A stretch of 49,578 nucleotides of DNA from Lachnospiraceae bacterium. GTDB lineage: Bacteria > Bacillota > Clostridia > Lachnospirales > Lachnospiraceae. Below the pieces are notes generated by a model, which worked only from the letters and a program-made list of their open reading frames with translations, had not been told where the DNA came from and did not search any database. This document shows positions 8,492 through 16,362 of the stretch, piece by piece. Position 1 is the first letter of the stretch. Every line of letters starts with the position of its first letter. The translations under genes were made by a program, and so were the position numbers. Where the stretch lies: positions 1-49,578 of the forward strand of contig JAFZNE010000118.1 in assembly GCA_017553035.1 (NCBI GenBank), given 5' to 3'.

Positions 8492-8533
8492 AAGTTCTAA
8501 TGTACTTTCAGGAAGCTTTAAAAGGAGACATAG

Positions 8534-9715
8534 ATGATATCAGATAAAATGGCCACCCTCGTCAAGAACAGCTCGGTTATCCGCGCGATGTTCGAGGAAG
8601 GCAAGAAGATGGCTGCCGAGTTCGGCCGTGAAAACGTTTACGATTTCAGTCTGGGCAATCCCAGCGTACAGCCGCCCAAGGCCGTTACGGACGCGATAGT
8701 AGAGGTGGCGTATGATCCCGATATGAATTATGTTCACGGGTATATGTCGAATGTCGGATTTGACGAGGTGAGGGATAAGATCGCCGCAAGCATCAATAAG
8801 CGTTTCGGTACCGCATTCACGAAAGGAAATATTGTAATGACGGTCGGAGCGGCAGGCGGTATGAACGTCATTTTCAAAGTACTGCTCAATCCCGGCGATG
8901 AGGTCATCACTTTCAGCCCGTTCTTCGGTGAATACAGGAATTATGTGAGCAATTTTGACGGAAAGCTTATCGAACTTGCTCCGAATACCGAGACATTCCA
9001 GCCCAATGTCGATGCGCTCGAGGAAAGCATCACACCGAGGACCAAGGCCCTGATAGTCAATTCACCCAACAATCCCACGGGTGTTGTATATTCCCGCGAA
9101 ACGCTGAACAAGATCGCCGCCATACTCGAAAAGAAACAGAAAGAACTCGGAACGAGCATCTATATAGTTTCCGATGAACCTTACAGAGAGCTGGCATATG
9201 ATGGCGTTGAGGTCCCTTATATTCCTCAGATCTACAGAAACACGATCGTCGGTTATTCTTTCAGTAAATCGCTTTCGCTTCCAGGAGACCGTATAGGATA
9301 TCTTGCGATCCCGTCGGAGATCGACGATTTTGATGATGTATTTGCCGCAGCGGGCGTTGCCACGAGAATACTCGGGTTTGTAAATGCGCCTTCGCTTGCG
9401 CAGCTGTTCGTTTCAAAATGCCTTGATGAGAAAGTTGATCTTGACATTTATAACCGCAACAGGGAGCTGCTTTACAATTCGCTTCGCAAATACGGTTATG
9501 AGTGCATCAAGCCCGAAGGCGCCTTTTACCTGTTTGTTAAGGCGCTTGAGCCCGATGACAAGGCATTTGCCGCCAAGGCAAAAGAAAAAAGGCTTCTGCT
9601 CGTACCCGGATCGACTTTCGGGTGCGCCGGATATGTAAGGATCGCTTATTGTGTGGATTACGACATGATACTTCGTTCCCTGCCGGCATTTGAAGCACTT
9701 GCAGCCGAATACTGA
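8534..9715 (+). CDS. Pyridoxal phosphate-dependent aminotransferase, class I (aspartate aminotransferase-like)
   Basis: A 393-residue fold-type I aminotransferase. SPNNPTGVVY (~177-186) and SDEPYRELAYDG (~211-222) are the substrate/PLP-pocket motifs, and the Schiff-base lysine is K245 in YSFSKSLSLPGDRIGY. SLGNPSVQPP near residue 38 is typical of class I/II enzymes. AAGGAGA precedes ATG 8534. Placed after hom and lysC, it may supply aspartate from oxaloacetate for the same pathway; that is inference from context, and other amino donors or acceptors cannot be excluded by sequence alone. Confidence 0.9.
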   Translation: MISDKMATLVKNSSVIRAMFEEGKKMAAEFGRENVYDFSLGNPSVQPPKAVTDAIVEVAYDPDMNYVHGYMSNVGFDEVRDKIAASINKRFGTAFTKGNIVMTVGAAGGMNVIFKVLLNPGDEVITFSPFFGEYRNYVSNFDGKLIELAPNTETFQPNVDALEESITPRTKALIVNSPNNPTGVVYSRETLNKIAAILEKKQKELGTSIYIVSDEPYRELAYDGVEVPYIPQIYRNTIVGYSFSKSLSLPGDRIGYLAIPSEIDDFDDVFAAAGVATRILGFVNAPSLAQLFVSKCLDEKVDLDIYNRNRELLYNSLRKYGYECIKPEGAFYLFVKALEPDDKAFAAKAKEKRLLLVPGSTFGCAGYVRIAYCVDYDMILRSLPAFEALAAEY

Positions 9716-9777
9716 TCTCATTTGCAGCACAAATCCAATCATCAGCTGCTCATTTCGTTCGCAGCATGGAGAATATT

Positions 9778-10845
9778 ATGTCCGATAATTCAGGTTTTGA
9801 TAATAATTTCAGGGCAATAGACCCTTATGTCGCCGGGGAACAGCCGGATTTTCCCGACATGATCAAGCTGAATACCAATGAAAATCCTTATCCTCCCGCT
9901 CCGGGCGTTATTGAGGCTTCAAAGGAATTCGAAGGGAAAAACCTCAGACTGTATCCTACTACCGATGCGACCAAATTACGCAGGGCGATCGCTAAGTATC
10001 ACGGTATCGATCCGTCCATGGTCTATGTCGGAGTAGGTTCTGACGATGTGCTGTCCATTATCTTCCAGAGCTGCTTTAACAGCGGGATCCCGATCCTTTT
10101 CCCCGAGATCACGTATTCGTTCTATGTTGTATGGGCACAGTTATATGGTATCAAATACCGGATGATCCCGTTAAGAGATGATTACAGGATAGAAAAAAAG
10201 GATTACATCGGTACCGAAAACGGCGGTATAGTCATCGCCAACCCCAATGCTCCGACCTCGATAGCAATGCCGGTGTCCGATGTTGAAGATATAATCAAGG
10301 CAAACCAGAACAGGGTAGTCGTTATTGATGAGGCCTATGTGGATTTCGGAGGAGAAACGGCGCTGCCGCTTCTGGAAAAATACAAGAATCTGATAGTCGT
10401 AAGAACATTCTCCAAATCCCGTTCGCTGGCAGGGTTGAGGATAGGTTATGCGATGGCTTCACCCCGGATCATTTCGGCGATGGAAACGGTCAAGGACTGT
10501 ATCAACTCTTATCCTATGAATACCACCGCGATCGAGATAGGTGCGGCATCGCTTGAAGATGAAGAATATTTCCGTGACAGGATCGAAAAAATAATCAAAA
10601 GCCGCGATACGCTCACAAAAGGACTTGAGGATCTGGGATTTAAGGTACTTCCGTCTTCGGCCAATTTTGTATTTGCTACACATCCGAAGATCAGGGCTTC
10701 GGAGATATTTGCGAAGCTCAGGGAAAAGCATATCTTCGTACGACATTTTAACAAACCGCTCATAGATGATTTTTTGAGGATCACTGTCGGAACCGATGAA
10801 CAGGTTGCGATTCTGCTTGATGAACTGAGTAAGATCACATATTGA
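9778..10845 (+). CDS. hisC: Histidinol-phosphate aminotransferase-like enzyme
   Basis: PLP-dependent class II aminotransferase of the HisC group, which converts imidazole acetol-phosphate and glutamate to histidinol phosphate. From ATG 9778 it has 355 residues. KLNTNENPYPP near the N-terminus, IANPNAPTSIAM, VVIDEAYVDFGG and the PLP lysine K213 in VVRTFSKSRSLAGLRIGYA are all classic HisC motifs. ATG 9778 has GGAG six bases upstream; an upstream in-frame ATG at 9766 would contain this site. No other his gene lies in the window, so a broader or different aminotransferase role (for instance aromatic amino acids) is possible. Confidence 0.87.
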   Translation: MSDNSGFDNNFRAIDPYVAGEQPDFPDMIKLNTNENPYPPAPGVIEASKEFEGKNLRLYPTTDATKLRRAIAKYHGIDPSMVYVGVGSDDVLSIIFQSCFNSGIPILFPEITYSFYVVWAQLYGIKYRMIPLRDDYRIEKKDYIGTENGGIVIANPNAPTSIAMPVSDVEDIIKANQNRVVVIDEAYVDFGGETALPLLEKYKNLIVVRTFSKSRSLAGLRIGYAMASPRIISAMETVKDCINSYPMNTTAIEIGAASLEDEEYFRDRIEKIIKSRDTLTKGLEDLGFKVLPSSANFVFATHPKIRASEIFAKLREKHIFVRHFNKPLIDDFLRITVGTDEQVAILLDELSKITY

Positions 10846-10870
10846 CAAAAATACTTTTTGGCGTTATAAT
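10842..10870 (+). promoter_or_regulatory. Perfect consensus sigma-A promoter for the receiver gene
   Basis: TTGACA (10842-10847) and TATAAT (10865-10870) with exactly 17 bp between. The -35 box overlaps the hisC stop codon. This is the closest match to consensus in the window and implies high constitutive expression of the small receiver downstream. Confidence 0.85.
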
Positions 10871-10921
10871 AAAAGGTGAGATTTTGTATTCTGTTGTCAA
10901 AAAGTAAAGAGAGGTACATAT

Positions 10922-11317
10922 ATGCGTATTCTGATCGCCGAGGATGATTTTGCGAGTAGAAAGTTCATGATGCGTTTTCTTTCCCAGTACGGAGAGTGTG
11001 ATATAACAGTTGACGGACTCGAGGCAGTAGATGCCTTTCTTATGGCGCTTGACAGCGGCGAGGGATATGACCTTGTCTGTCTCGATATCATGATGCCCGC
11101 ACTTGACGGGTACCAGACTCTGAAGGCTATCAGGGATATAGAGAAAGAACGCGGCATACCCGAGGAGAAGAGGTCCAAGATCGTTATGACGACCGCTCTT
11201 AATGAGGGCCGCAATGTTACGAAGGCATTTGAACTCGGCTGCGTTGCATATGCAGGCAAGCCTATCGATCAGGAGAAATTTGAGAATGTTCTGCGTAAGC
11301 TCGAGCTTATACCGTAA
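10922..11317 (+). CDS. Stand-alone response regulator receiver domain (CheY-like)
   Basis: A 131-residue single receiver domain without output domain. The acidic pocket is E7-D8-D9, the phosphoacceptor is D55 in CLDIMMPALDG, the conserved Thr/Ser position falls near T90-T91 and the lysine is K113 in AGKPID, so it should be phosphorylatable. It resembles the CheY-like receivers common in Lachnospiraceae. It has its own consensus promoter and a terminator after it, so it is monocistronic; no histidine kinase is nearby. Partner and target are unknown. AGAGAGG precedes ATG 10922. Confidence 0.92.
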   Translation: MRILIAEDDFASRKFMMRFLSQYGECDITVDGLEAVDAFLMALDSGEGYDLVCLDIMMPALDGYQTLKAIRDIEKERGIPEEKRSKIVMTTALNEGRNVTKAFELGCVAYAGKPIDQEKFENVLRKLELIP

Positions 11318-11399
11318 CATTTTCGGAGTAAAAAATAACTGATCGGGACATTTGCCATATGGACAGGATATTTTTAAGCATTACTTTATAGGGAAACAG

Positions 11400-11428
11400 C
11401 CCGGACCGGGATGACCGGCCCGGGTTTT
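11400..11428 (+). terminator. Terminator after the receiver gene
   Basis: CCCGGaCCGG (11400-11409) pairs with CCGGcCCGGG (11415-11424) with one mismatch and a GATGA loop, followed by TTTT. An ATG sits in the loop, which would be an implausible start for the next gene. Confidence 0.75.
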
Positions 11429-11437
11429 ATCGGCGTT

Positions 11438-12067
11438 ATGGAGATACAGAATAAGATCAATTATCAGAAATGGCTCATTGATACTCTGAGCGGTGACAAT
11501 GCGGCAGGCAGGGTACCGAAGATATTGCTCCATGCCTGTTGTGCACCGTGTGCGAGCACATGTCTTGAGACGCTTGACAGATTTGCCGAGATCACTGTAT
11601 TTTTTTATAATCCCAATATTACCGAAAAGGAAGAATATGACCACAGGCTTGAGGAATTGTTCAGGCTTGTGAAAGAAATGCCTTTTGAACACAATGTAAG
11701 TGTCATGGAAGGCGGTTATGACCCGGGGACATTTTTTGCCATGGCGGAGGGTCTTGAAAATGAACCTGAACGTGGCAGACGCTGCGTGGGCTGCTATGGA
11801 TTACGGCTTGCAAAGACCGCGCAGGAAGCCTGCGACGGCGGGTATGATTATTTTGCGACGACGCTCACCTTGAGCCCGCTCAAGCCGGCGGCTGTCATAA
11901 ATGAGATCGGAGCGGGGATCGCGGAAAATATCGGCGGGATAAAGTACCTTCCTTCCGATTTCAAGAAAAACAACGGATATTTAAGATCGATCGAGTTATC
12001 GAAGGAATACGGACTTTACAGACAGAATTACTGCGGATGTATTTTTTCAAAAGGAGCAGTAATCTGA
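11438..12067 (+). CDS. queH: Epoxyqueuosine reductase QueH
   Basis: Final step of queuosine biosynthesis: reduction of epoxyqueuosine in tRNA to queuosine by the QueH type of enzyme (formerly DUF208). From ATG 11438 it has 209 residues. The cysteine set HACCAPCASTCLE (C34, C35, C38), RRCVGCYGLR and NYCGCIFS supplies the Fe-S cluster and catalytic cysteines. The frame extends upstream to ATG 11411, but that codon lies in the loop of the preceding terminator, so 11438 is preferred, though its ribosome site is weak. No other queuosine gene is in the window. Confidence 0.9.
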   Translation: MEIQNKINYQKWLIDTLSGDNAAGRVPKILLHACCAPCASTCLETLDRFAEITVFFYNPNITEKEEYDHRLEELFRLVKEMPFEHNVSVMEGGYDPGTFFAMAEGLENEPERGRRCVGCYGLRLAKTAQEACDGGYDYFATTLTLSPLKPAAVINEIGAGIAENIGGIKYLPSDFKKNNGYLRSIELSKEYGLYRQNYCGCIFSKGAVI

Positions 12068-12118
12068 CCGGCTTGAACCGCAGACGCGGGCAGTGCAGCA
12101 GAAGGGAGTGCGGGACCG

Positions 12119-13189
12119 ATGGCAGAATCAATCAGAAAGATGCAGGAGCAATGGGAACATGAGTATCTGAGCCCTTATGCGGCATTTTCCGACGCATCGC
12201 TCGGACGCGACGAAGAAGAGGAACCGTGCGATATCAGGACCTGCTATCAGAGAGACCGTGACCGTATCATTCACTCCAAGGCATTCAGGAGACTGAACGG
12301 CAAGACCCAGGTATTCCTTGCCCCGCAGGGTGATCATTACAGAACAAGACTTACGCATACACTCGAAGTAAGCCAGATAGCCCGGACGATTTCGAAATCA
12401 CTCAGACTGAATGAAGATCTTACGGAAGCCATAGCGCTCGGCCATGATCTGGGACATACACCGTTCGGACACGCCGGAGAGAGGGCACTCAACGAGATCG
12501 CAAGCGCCGGTTTCAAACACCATGAACAGAGCGTTCGTGTGGTGGAACTGCTCGAGCAGAAGAACGGCAAGACGATGAACCTGACAAAAGAGGTCAGGGA
12601 CGGGATACTGAACCACCAGACAAGCGGCATGCCCATGACGCTTGAAGGCAAGGTGGTACGTTTTTCCGACAAGATCGCATATATCAATCATGACATAGAT
12701 GACGCAATAAGGGGCCAGATACTTACCGAAGAGAGCATTCCGGCGGTATTTGCCGACGTGCTCGGACATACGGTAAGGGACAGGCTCAACACTATCATTC
12801 ACGATATTATCAGTGTCAGTGAAGGAACTGATGATGTCAGGATGTCGCCCAAGGTTGAAGAGGCGGTAACAGGGCTTCGGAGCTTTATGTTCGCAAGCGT
12901 GTATACCAATCCGGTAGCAAAGGGACAGGAATCCAAGGCCGAAGAGCTGATCAAGCAGCTGTTCAGGTTTTATACGACGCATTCCGACATGCTGCCTGAA
13001 GAGTATCTCGATCAGATAAAATACGGTGACGGTAAATGTTACCTTGAGGATCATCTGTATTCCGACAGTGAGCTTATTTCGCTCCGTACGGAAAGAGCGG
13101 TCTGTGATTATATCGCGGGCATGACGGATCGTTATGCTGTCATGACATATCAGGATCTGATGATCCCCAACAGCTGGAATGTTCTTTAA
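12119..13189 (+). CDS. dgt: dGTPase-like HD-domain triphosphohydrolase
   Basis: Deoxyguanosinetriphosphate triphosphohydrolase-like protein, 356 residues, expected to cleave dGTP (or other dNTPs) to the nucleoside and triphosphate. The N-terminus carries RDRDRIIHSKAFRRLNGKTQ, and the metal-binding HD motif is seen in THTLEVSQIA followed by ALGHDLGHTPFGHAGE, with a later KIAYINHDIDDA. GGGAG lies about ten bases before ATG 12119. It precedes dnaG by 46 bp, an arrangement common in Clostridia, where dgt leads the dnaG-rpoD operon. Confidence 0.93.
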   Translation: MAESIRKMQEQWEHEYLSPYAAFSDASLGRDEEEEPCDIRTCYQRDRDRIIHSKAFRRLNGKTQVFLAPQGDHYRTRLTHTLEVSQIARTISKSLRLNEDLTEAIALGHDLGHTPFGHAGERALNEIASAGFKHHEQSVRVVELLEQKNGKTMNLTKEVRDGILNHQTSGMPMTLEGKVVRFSDKIAYINHDIDDAIRGQILTEESIPAVFADVLGHTVRDRLNTIIHDIISVSEGTDDVRMSPKVEEAVTGLRSFMFASVYTNPVAKGQESKAEELIKQLFRFYTTHSDMLPEEYLDQIKYGDGKCYLEDHLYSDSELISLRTERAVCDYIAGMTDRYAVMTYQDLMIPNSWNVL

Positions 13190-13235
13190 ATGAGACAGTT
13201 ACCTATGACCGGTAACCAGCCACGGAGGACGGGAA

Positions 13236-15035
13236 ATGTATATTCCGAATGAATTGGTCGACAGGGTTATAGAATCCAACGATATTGTCGATATAATCGG
13301 TACCAATGTGCAGCTCACGCGCAGAGGTGCCAATTATGTCGGATTATGCCCTTTTCACAATGAGAAGACACCGTCCTTTTTTGTAAGCCGTGAGAGACAG
13401 ATGTATAAATGCTTCGGATGCGGCAAAGCCGGCGGAGTCATAACATTTTTATGCGAATATGAGAATCTCACTTTTATAGAGGCGCTGAAAGAGCTTGCCG
13501 ACAAAGCCGGTATCAAATTGCCGGAGGAAGATGATTCCGTGCAGGCCAGACAGGAGAAGAAGGTAAAAGACGGGATCCTTGAGGTCAATAAAGAAGCCGC
13601 TACATATTATTTTAAAATGCTACGAAGCGAAAAAGGGCAGCAGGCTTATAAATACCTTACGGACCGCGGATTGAGCCGTGACACCATCAATAATTTCGGA
13701 CTGGGATTTGCCGGAAAGACCGGCGGAGGATTGTATGAATATCTCAAATCAAAGGGATTTTCGGACGAACTCCTCAAACAGACCGGACTGTTCAGCTTCA
13801 ACGAAAGGGGAGTCCTGGATAAATTCTGGAACAGGGTCATGTTCCCGATCATGGACAGCAGGGGCAAGGTCATAGCCTTCGGCGGAAGGATCATGTCCGA
13901 GGCGAAGGACGCACCTAAGTACCTCAATTCGCCCGAAACAAAAGCATTTGTCAAAGGCAGGAATCTGTACGGTTATTATCTTGCAAAACACACACATGAG
14001 GATCATATACTTTTGTGTGAAGGATATATGGATACGATCGCTCTGCACCAGGCAGGGTTTAATAATGCCGTGGCTTCGCTGGGTACCGCGCTTACACCCG
14101 ATCAGGCCATGCTTATCGCGCGTATTGCCAAGAAAGTGGTCATTACGTATGACCAGGATCAGGCAGGCCGTAATGCGGCACTTCGTGCGATCCCGATCCT
14201 GAAGGATAAAGGGATCTCGGTGAGCGTTCTTGAGATGACGCCATATAAGGATCCCGACGAGTTTATCAAGAACCTCGGGGCAGACGAATACAGAAAACGG
14301 ATAGAGGCCGCCAAAGAAGCGTTTTTCTTCGAAGCCGAAACACTTCATACGACTGTTGAAGACAGTGTGGATTCGAAGACAAAATTCGATCACGAGATCG
14401 CCAGAAAGATCGCTTCCATTGACGATCCGCTTGAACGCAGCAATTATATTAATGCTGTTTCGAAGAAATATGATATCGACAAAAAGGCGCTGATCGATAC
14501 CGTCAACAAGTACGGTCTTGAGGCGGAGAACATAAAGCTTGCACGCGAAACCCATGAAAGGATCGTGCAGCAGCGCAATAAAATGGTAAAACCCGAAGAT
14601 GGGCAGCAGCTTGCGGAGAAGCTGCTTGTTTCCATGCTCGCGAATGAAAAAAGATTGTTCGCGAAGTCAAAGGGACTGGTCGGTGCACAGGATTTTACGG
14701 ATCCGATGTGCAGCCGGCTTTATGAGATTGTTTTTGACCTGTACGGCGATGGCCGTGAAATAGAACTCGCGAAGATAGTCAATAGATTTGACGATGCTGA
14801 AGAACAGACACAAGTCGCGGAGATTCTTGAACCCTCGATGTACAGGGAAAAATACGGCGAGAAGGAACTTGATGCTGCATTTGCGGACGTTGTAAGGCGC
14901 GTACTGACAAACAGCATCGAAGCCAAGATGGCACAGGCAACGGCGGACAACGATGCTGAGGCACTTATGGACCTCATGACCCGCATGAAAAAAATTGATG
15001 ATGTGCACAAAAAGCTTACGGAACCGAATCGCTGA
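13236..15035 (+). CDS. dnaG: DNA primase
   Basis: Synthesises RNA primers for DNA replication. The 599-residue protein has an N-terminal CHC2 zinc ribbon (C38, H41, C59, C62 in CPFH...CFGC), the RNA-polymerase core with KYLNSPETKAFVKGRNLYG (~224-242), the Toprim motif LLCEGYMDTIALHQAG (~252-267) and VVITYDQDQAGRNAA, and a C-terminal region (~440-595) for the helicase DnaB. GGAGG lies 8-12 bases before ATG 13236. Middle gene of the dgt-dnaG-rpoD macromolecular-synthesis operon. Confidence 0.97.
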   Translation: MYIPNELVDRVIESNDIVDIIGTNVQLTRRGANYVGLCPFHNEKTPSFFVSRERQMYKCFGCGKAGGVITFLCEYENLTFIEALKELADKAGIKLPEEDDSVQARQEKKVKDGILEVNKEAATYYFKMLRSEKGQQAYKYLTDRGLSRDTINNFGLGFAGKTGGGLYEYLKSKGFSDELLKQTGLFSFNERGVLDKFWNRVMFPIMDSRGKVIAFGGRIMSEAKDAPKYLNSPETKAFVKGRNLYGYYLAKHTHEDHILLCEGYMDTIALHQAGFNNAVASLGTALTPDQAMLIARIAKKVVITYDQDQAGRNAALRAIPILKDKGISVSVLEMTPYKDPDEFIKNLGADEYRKRIEAAKEAFFFEAETLHTTVEDSVDSKTKFDHEIARKIASIDDPLERSNYINAVSKKYDIDKKALIDTVNKYGLEAENIKLARETHERIVQQRNKMVKPEDGQQLAEKLLVSMLANEKRLFAKSKGLVGAQDFTDPMCSRLYEIVFDLYGDGREIELAKIVNRFDDAEEQTQVAEILEPSMYREKYGEKELDAAFADVVRRVLTNSIEAKMAQATADNDAEALMDLMTRMKKIDDVHKKLTEPNR

Positions 15036-15072
15036 AAAGTGGGGATTATTTAAAACGGAGGCTTAGTAAGTA

Positions 15073-16338
15073 ATGGAAGAAAACAAGGCTTTGTTTCAGG
15101 AAAGATTGAAGAAACTTCTTGAATTCGCCAACAAAAAGAAAAATGTTCTTGAGTATCAGGAAGTGAATGATTTCTTTTCGGACCTTGAACTTGAACCGGA
15201 GCGTATCGAGCATATTTACGAATATCTCGAGAACAACGGGGTCGATGTCTTAAGAATGCCGGACAATGGAGAAAACATCGATGACATTCTCGGAGAGATC
15301 GACGATGAGATGCTCAACGAAGGCGAAGACGAGATCGATCTGAGCACGATCGACCTGTCGATACCCGAGGGAGTATCGCTTGAAGATCCCGTCAGGATGT
15401 ACCTGAAAGAGATCGGAAAGGTTCCGCTTCTTTCCGGAGACGAAGAGATCGAGCTTGCAAAGCTTATGGAAGATGGAAACAAGATACAGGATGAGATTGA
15501 TGCACTCAGAAAGGAAGCCAGAGAGAAAACATCAAATTCTGAACATGATTCATTGACCAAAAAAGCCGACAGACTGAAAAAGAAGAATGCGGCAGTCATC
15601 CAGAAGGGAAATACGGCCAAGGAAAGATTGATAGAGGCCAACTTGAGGCTGGTTGTAAGTATTGCCAAACGTTATGTGGGAAGAGGAATGCAGTTCCTTG
15701 ACCTGATCCAGGAAGGCAATATGGGACTTTTAAAGGCAGTCGAGAAGTTTGATTATCGTAAAGGTTACAAGTTTTCAACTTATGCGACATGGTGGATCCG
15801 CCAGGCGATCACTAGAGCGATCGCGGATCAGGCAAGAACGATCAGGATCCCCGTTCATATGGTTGAAACGATCAACAAGCTGATGCGTGTTCAAAGACAG
15901 CTTCTGCAGGAGCTCGGAAGAGAGCCTTCTACCGAAGAAGTTGCAGCGGAAATGAAGATTCCCGTTGAGAGAGTTGCTGAGATCCAGAAGATCAGCCAGG
16001 AACCCGTTTCGCTCGAAACACCTATCGGAGAGGAAGAGGACAGCCATCTCGGTGATTTCATCATGGACGAAAAAGTCCCTGTTCCCGCAGAGGCCGCTTC
16101 CGCAACGATCCTTCGTGAGGAGCTTCTCAAGGTGCTGCAGACGCTTACCGACCGTGAGCAGAAAGTTCTGCGCCTGAGATTCGGCCTTGATGACGGAAGG
16201 ACCCGTACACTCGAAGAGGTTGGAAAGGAATTCAACGTAACCCGTGAGAGGATCAGACAGATTGAAGCAAAGGCACTCCGTAAGCTTCGTCATCCGAGCC
16301 GCAGCAAGAAACTTAAAGATTTTCTCGAGGATGTATGA
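15073..16338 (+). CDS. rpoD: RNA polymerase primary sigma factor (RpoD/SigA)
   Basis: Housekeeping sigma factor, 421 residues. Region 1.1 is at the N-terminus; region 1.2 begins at [16 protein letters not shown] (~101-116); regions 2.1-2.4 include [36 protein letters not shown] and [14 protein letters not shown]; region 4.2 has [20 protein letters not shown], the -35-binding helix-turn-helix, and the protein ends in [12 protein letters not shown]. The consensus TTGACA/TATAAT promoters found in the window agree with such a factor. ACGGAGG lies about ten bases before ATG 15073. It follows dnaG by 37 bp. Confidence 0.97.
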   Translation: MEENKALFQERLKKLLEFANKKKNVLEYQEVNDFFSDLELEPERIEHIYEYLENNGVDVLRMPDNGENIDDILGEIDDEMLNEGEDEIDLSTIDLSIPEGVSLEDPVRMYLKEIGKVPLLSGDEEIELAKLMEDGNKIQDEIDALRKEAREKTSNSEHDSLTKKADRLKKKNAAVIQKGNTAKERLIEANLRLVVSIAKRYVGRGMQFLDLIQEGNMGLLKAVEKFDYRKGYKFSTYATWWIRQAITRAIADQARTIRIPVHMVETINKLMRVQRQLLQELGREPSTEEVAAEMKIPVERVAEIQKISQEPVSLETPIGEEEDSHLGDFIMDEKVPVPAEAASATILREELLKVLQTLTDREQKVLRLRFGLDDGRTRTLEEVGKEFNVTRERIRQIEAKALRKLRHPSRSKKLKDFLEDV

Positions 16339-16362
16339 CGTTACAGATAGAGTAACCAAAGA

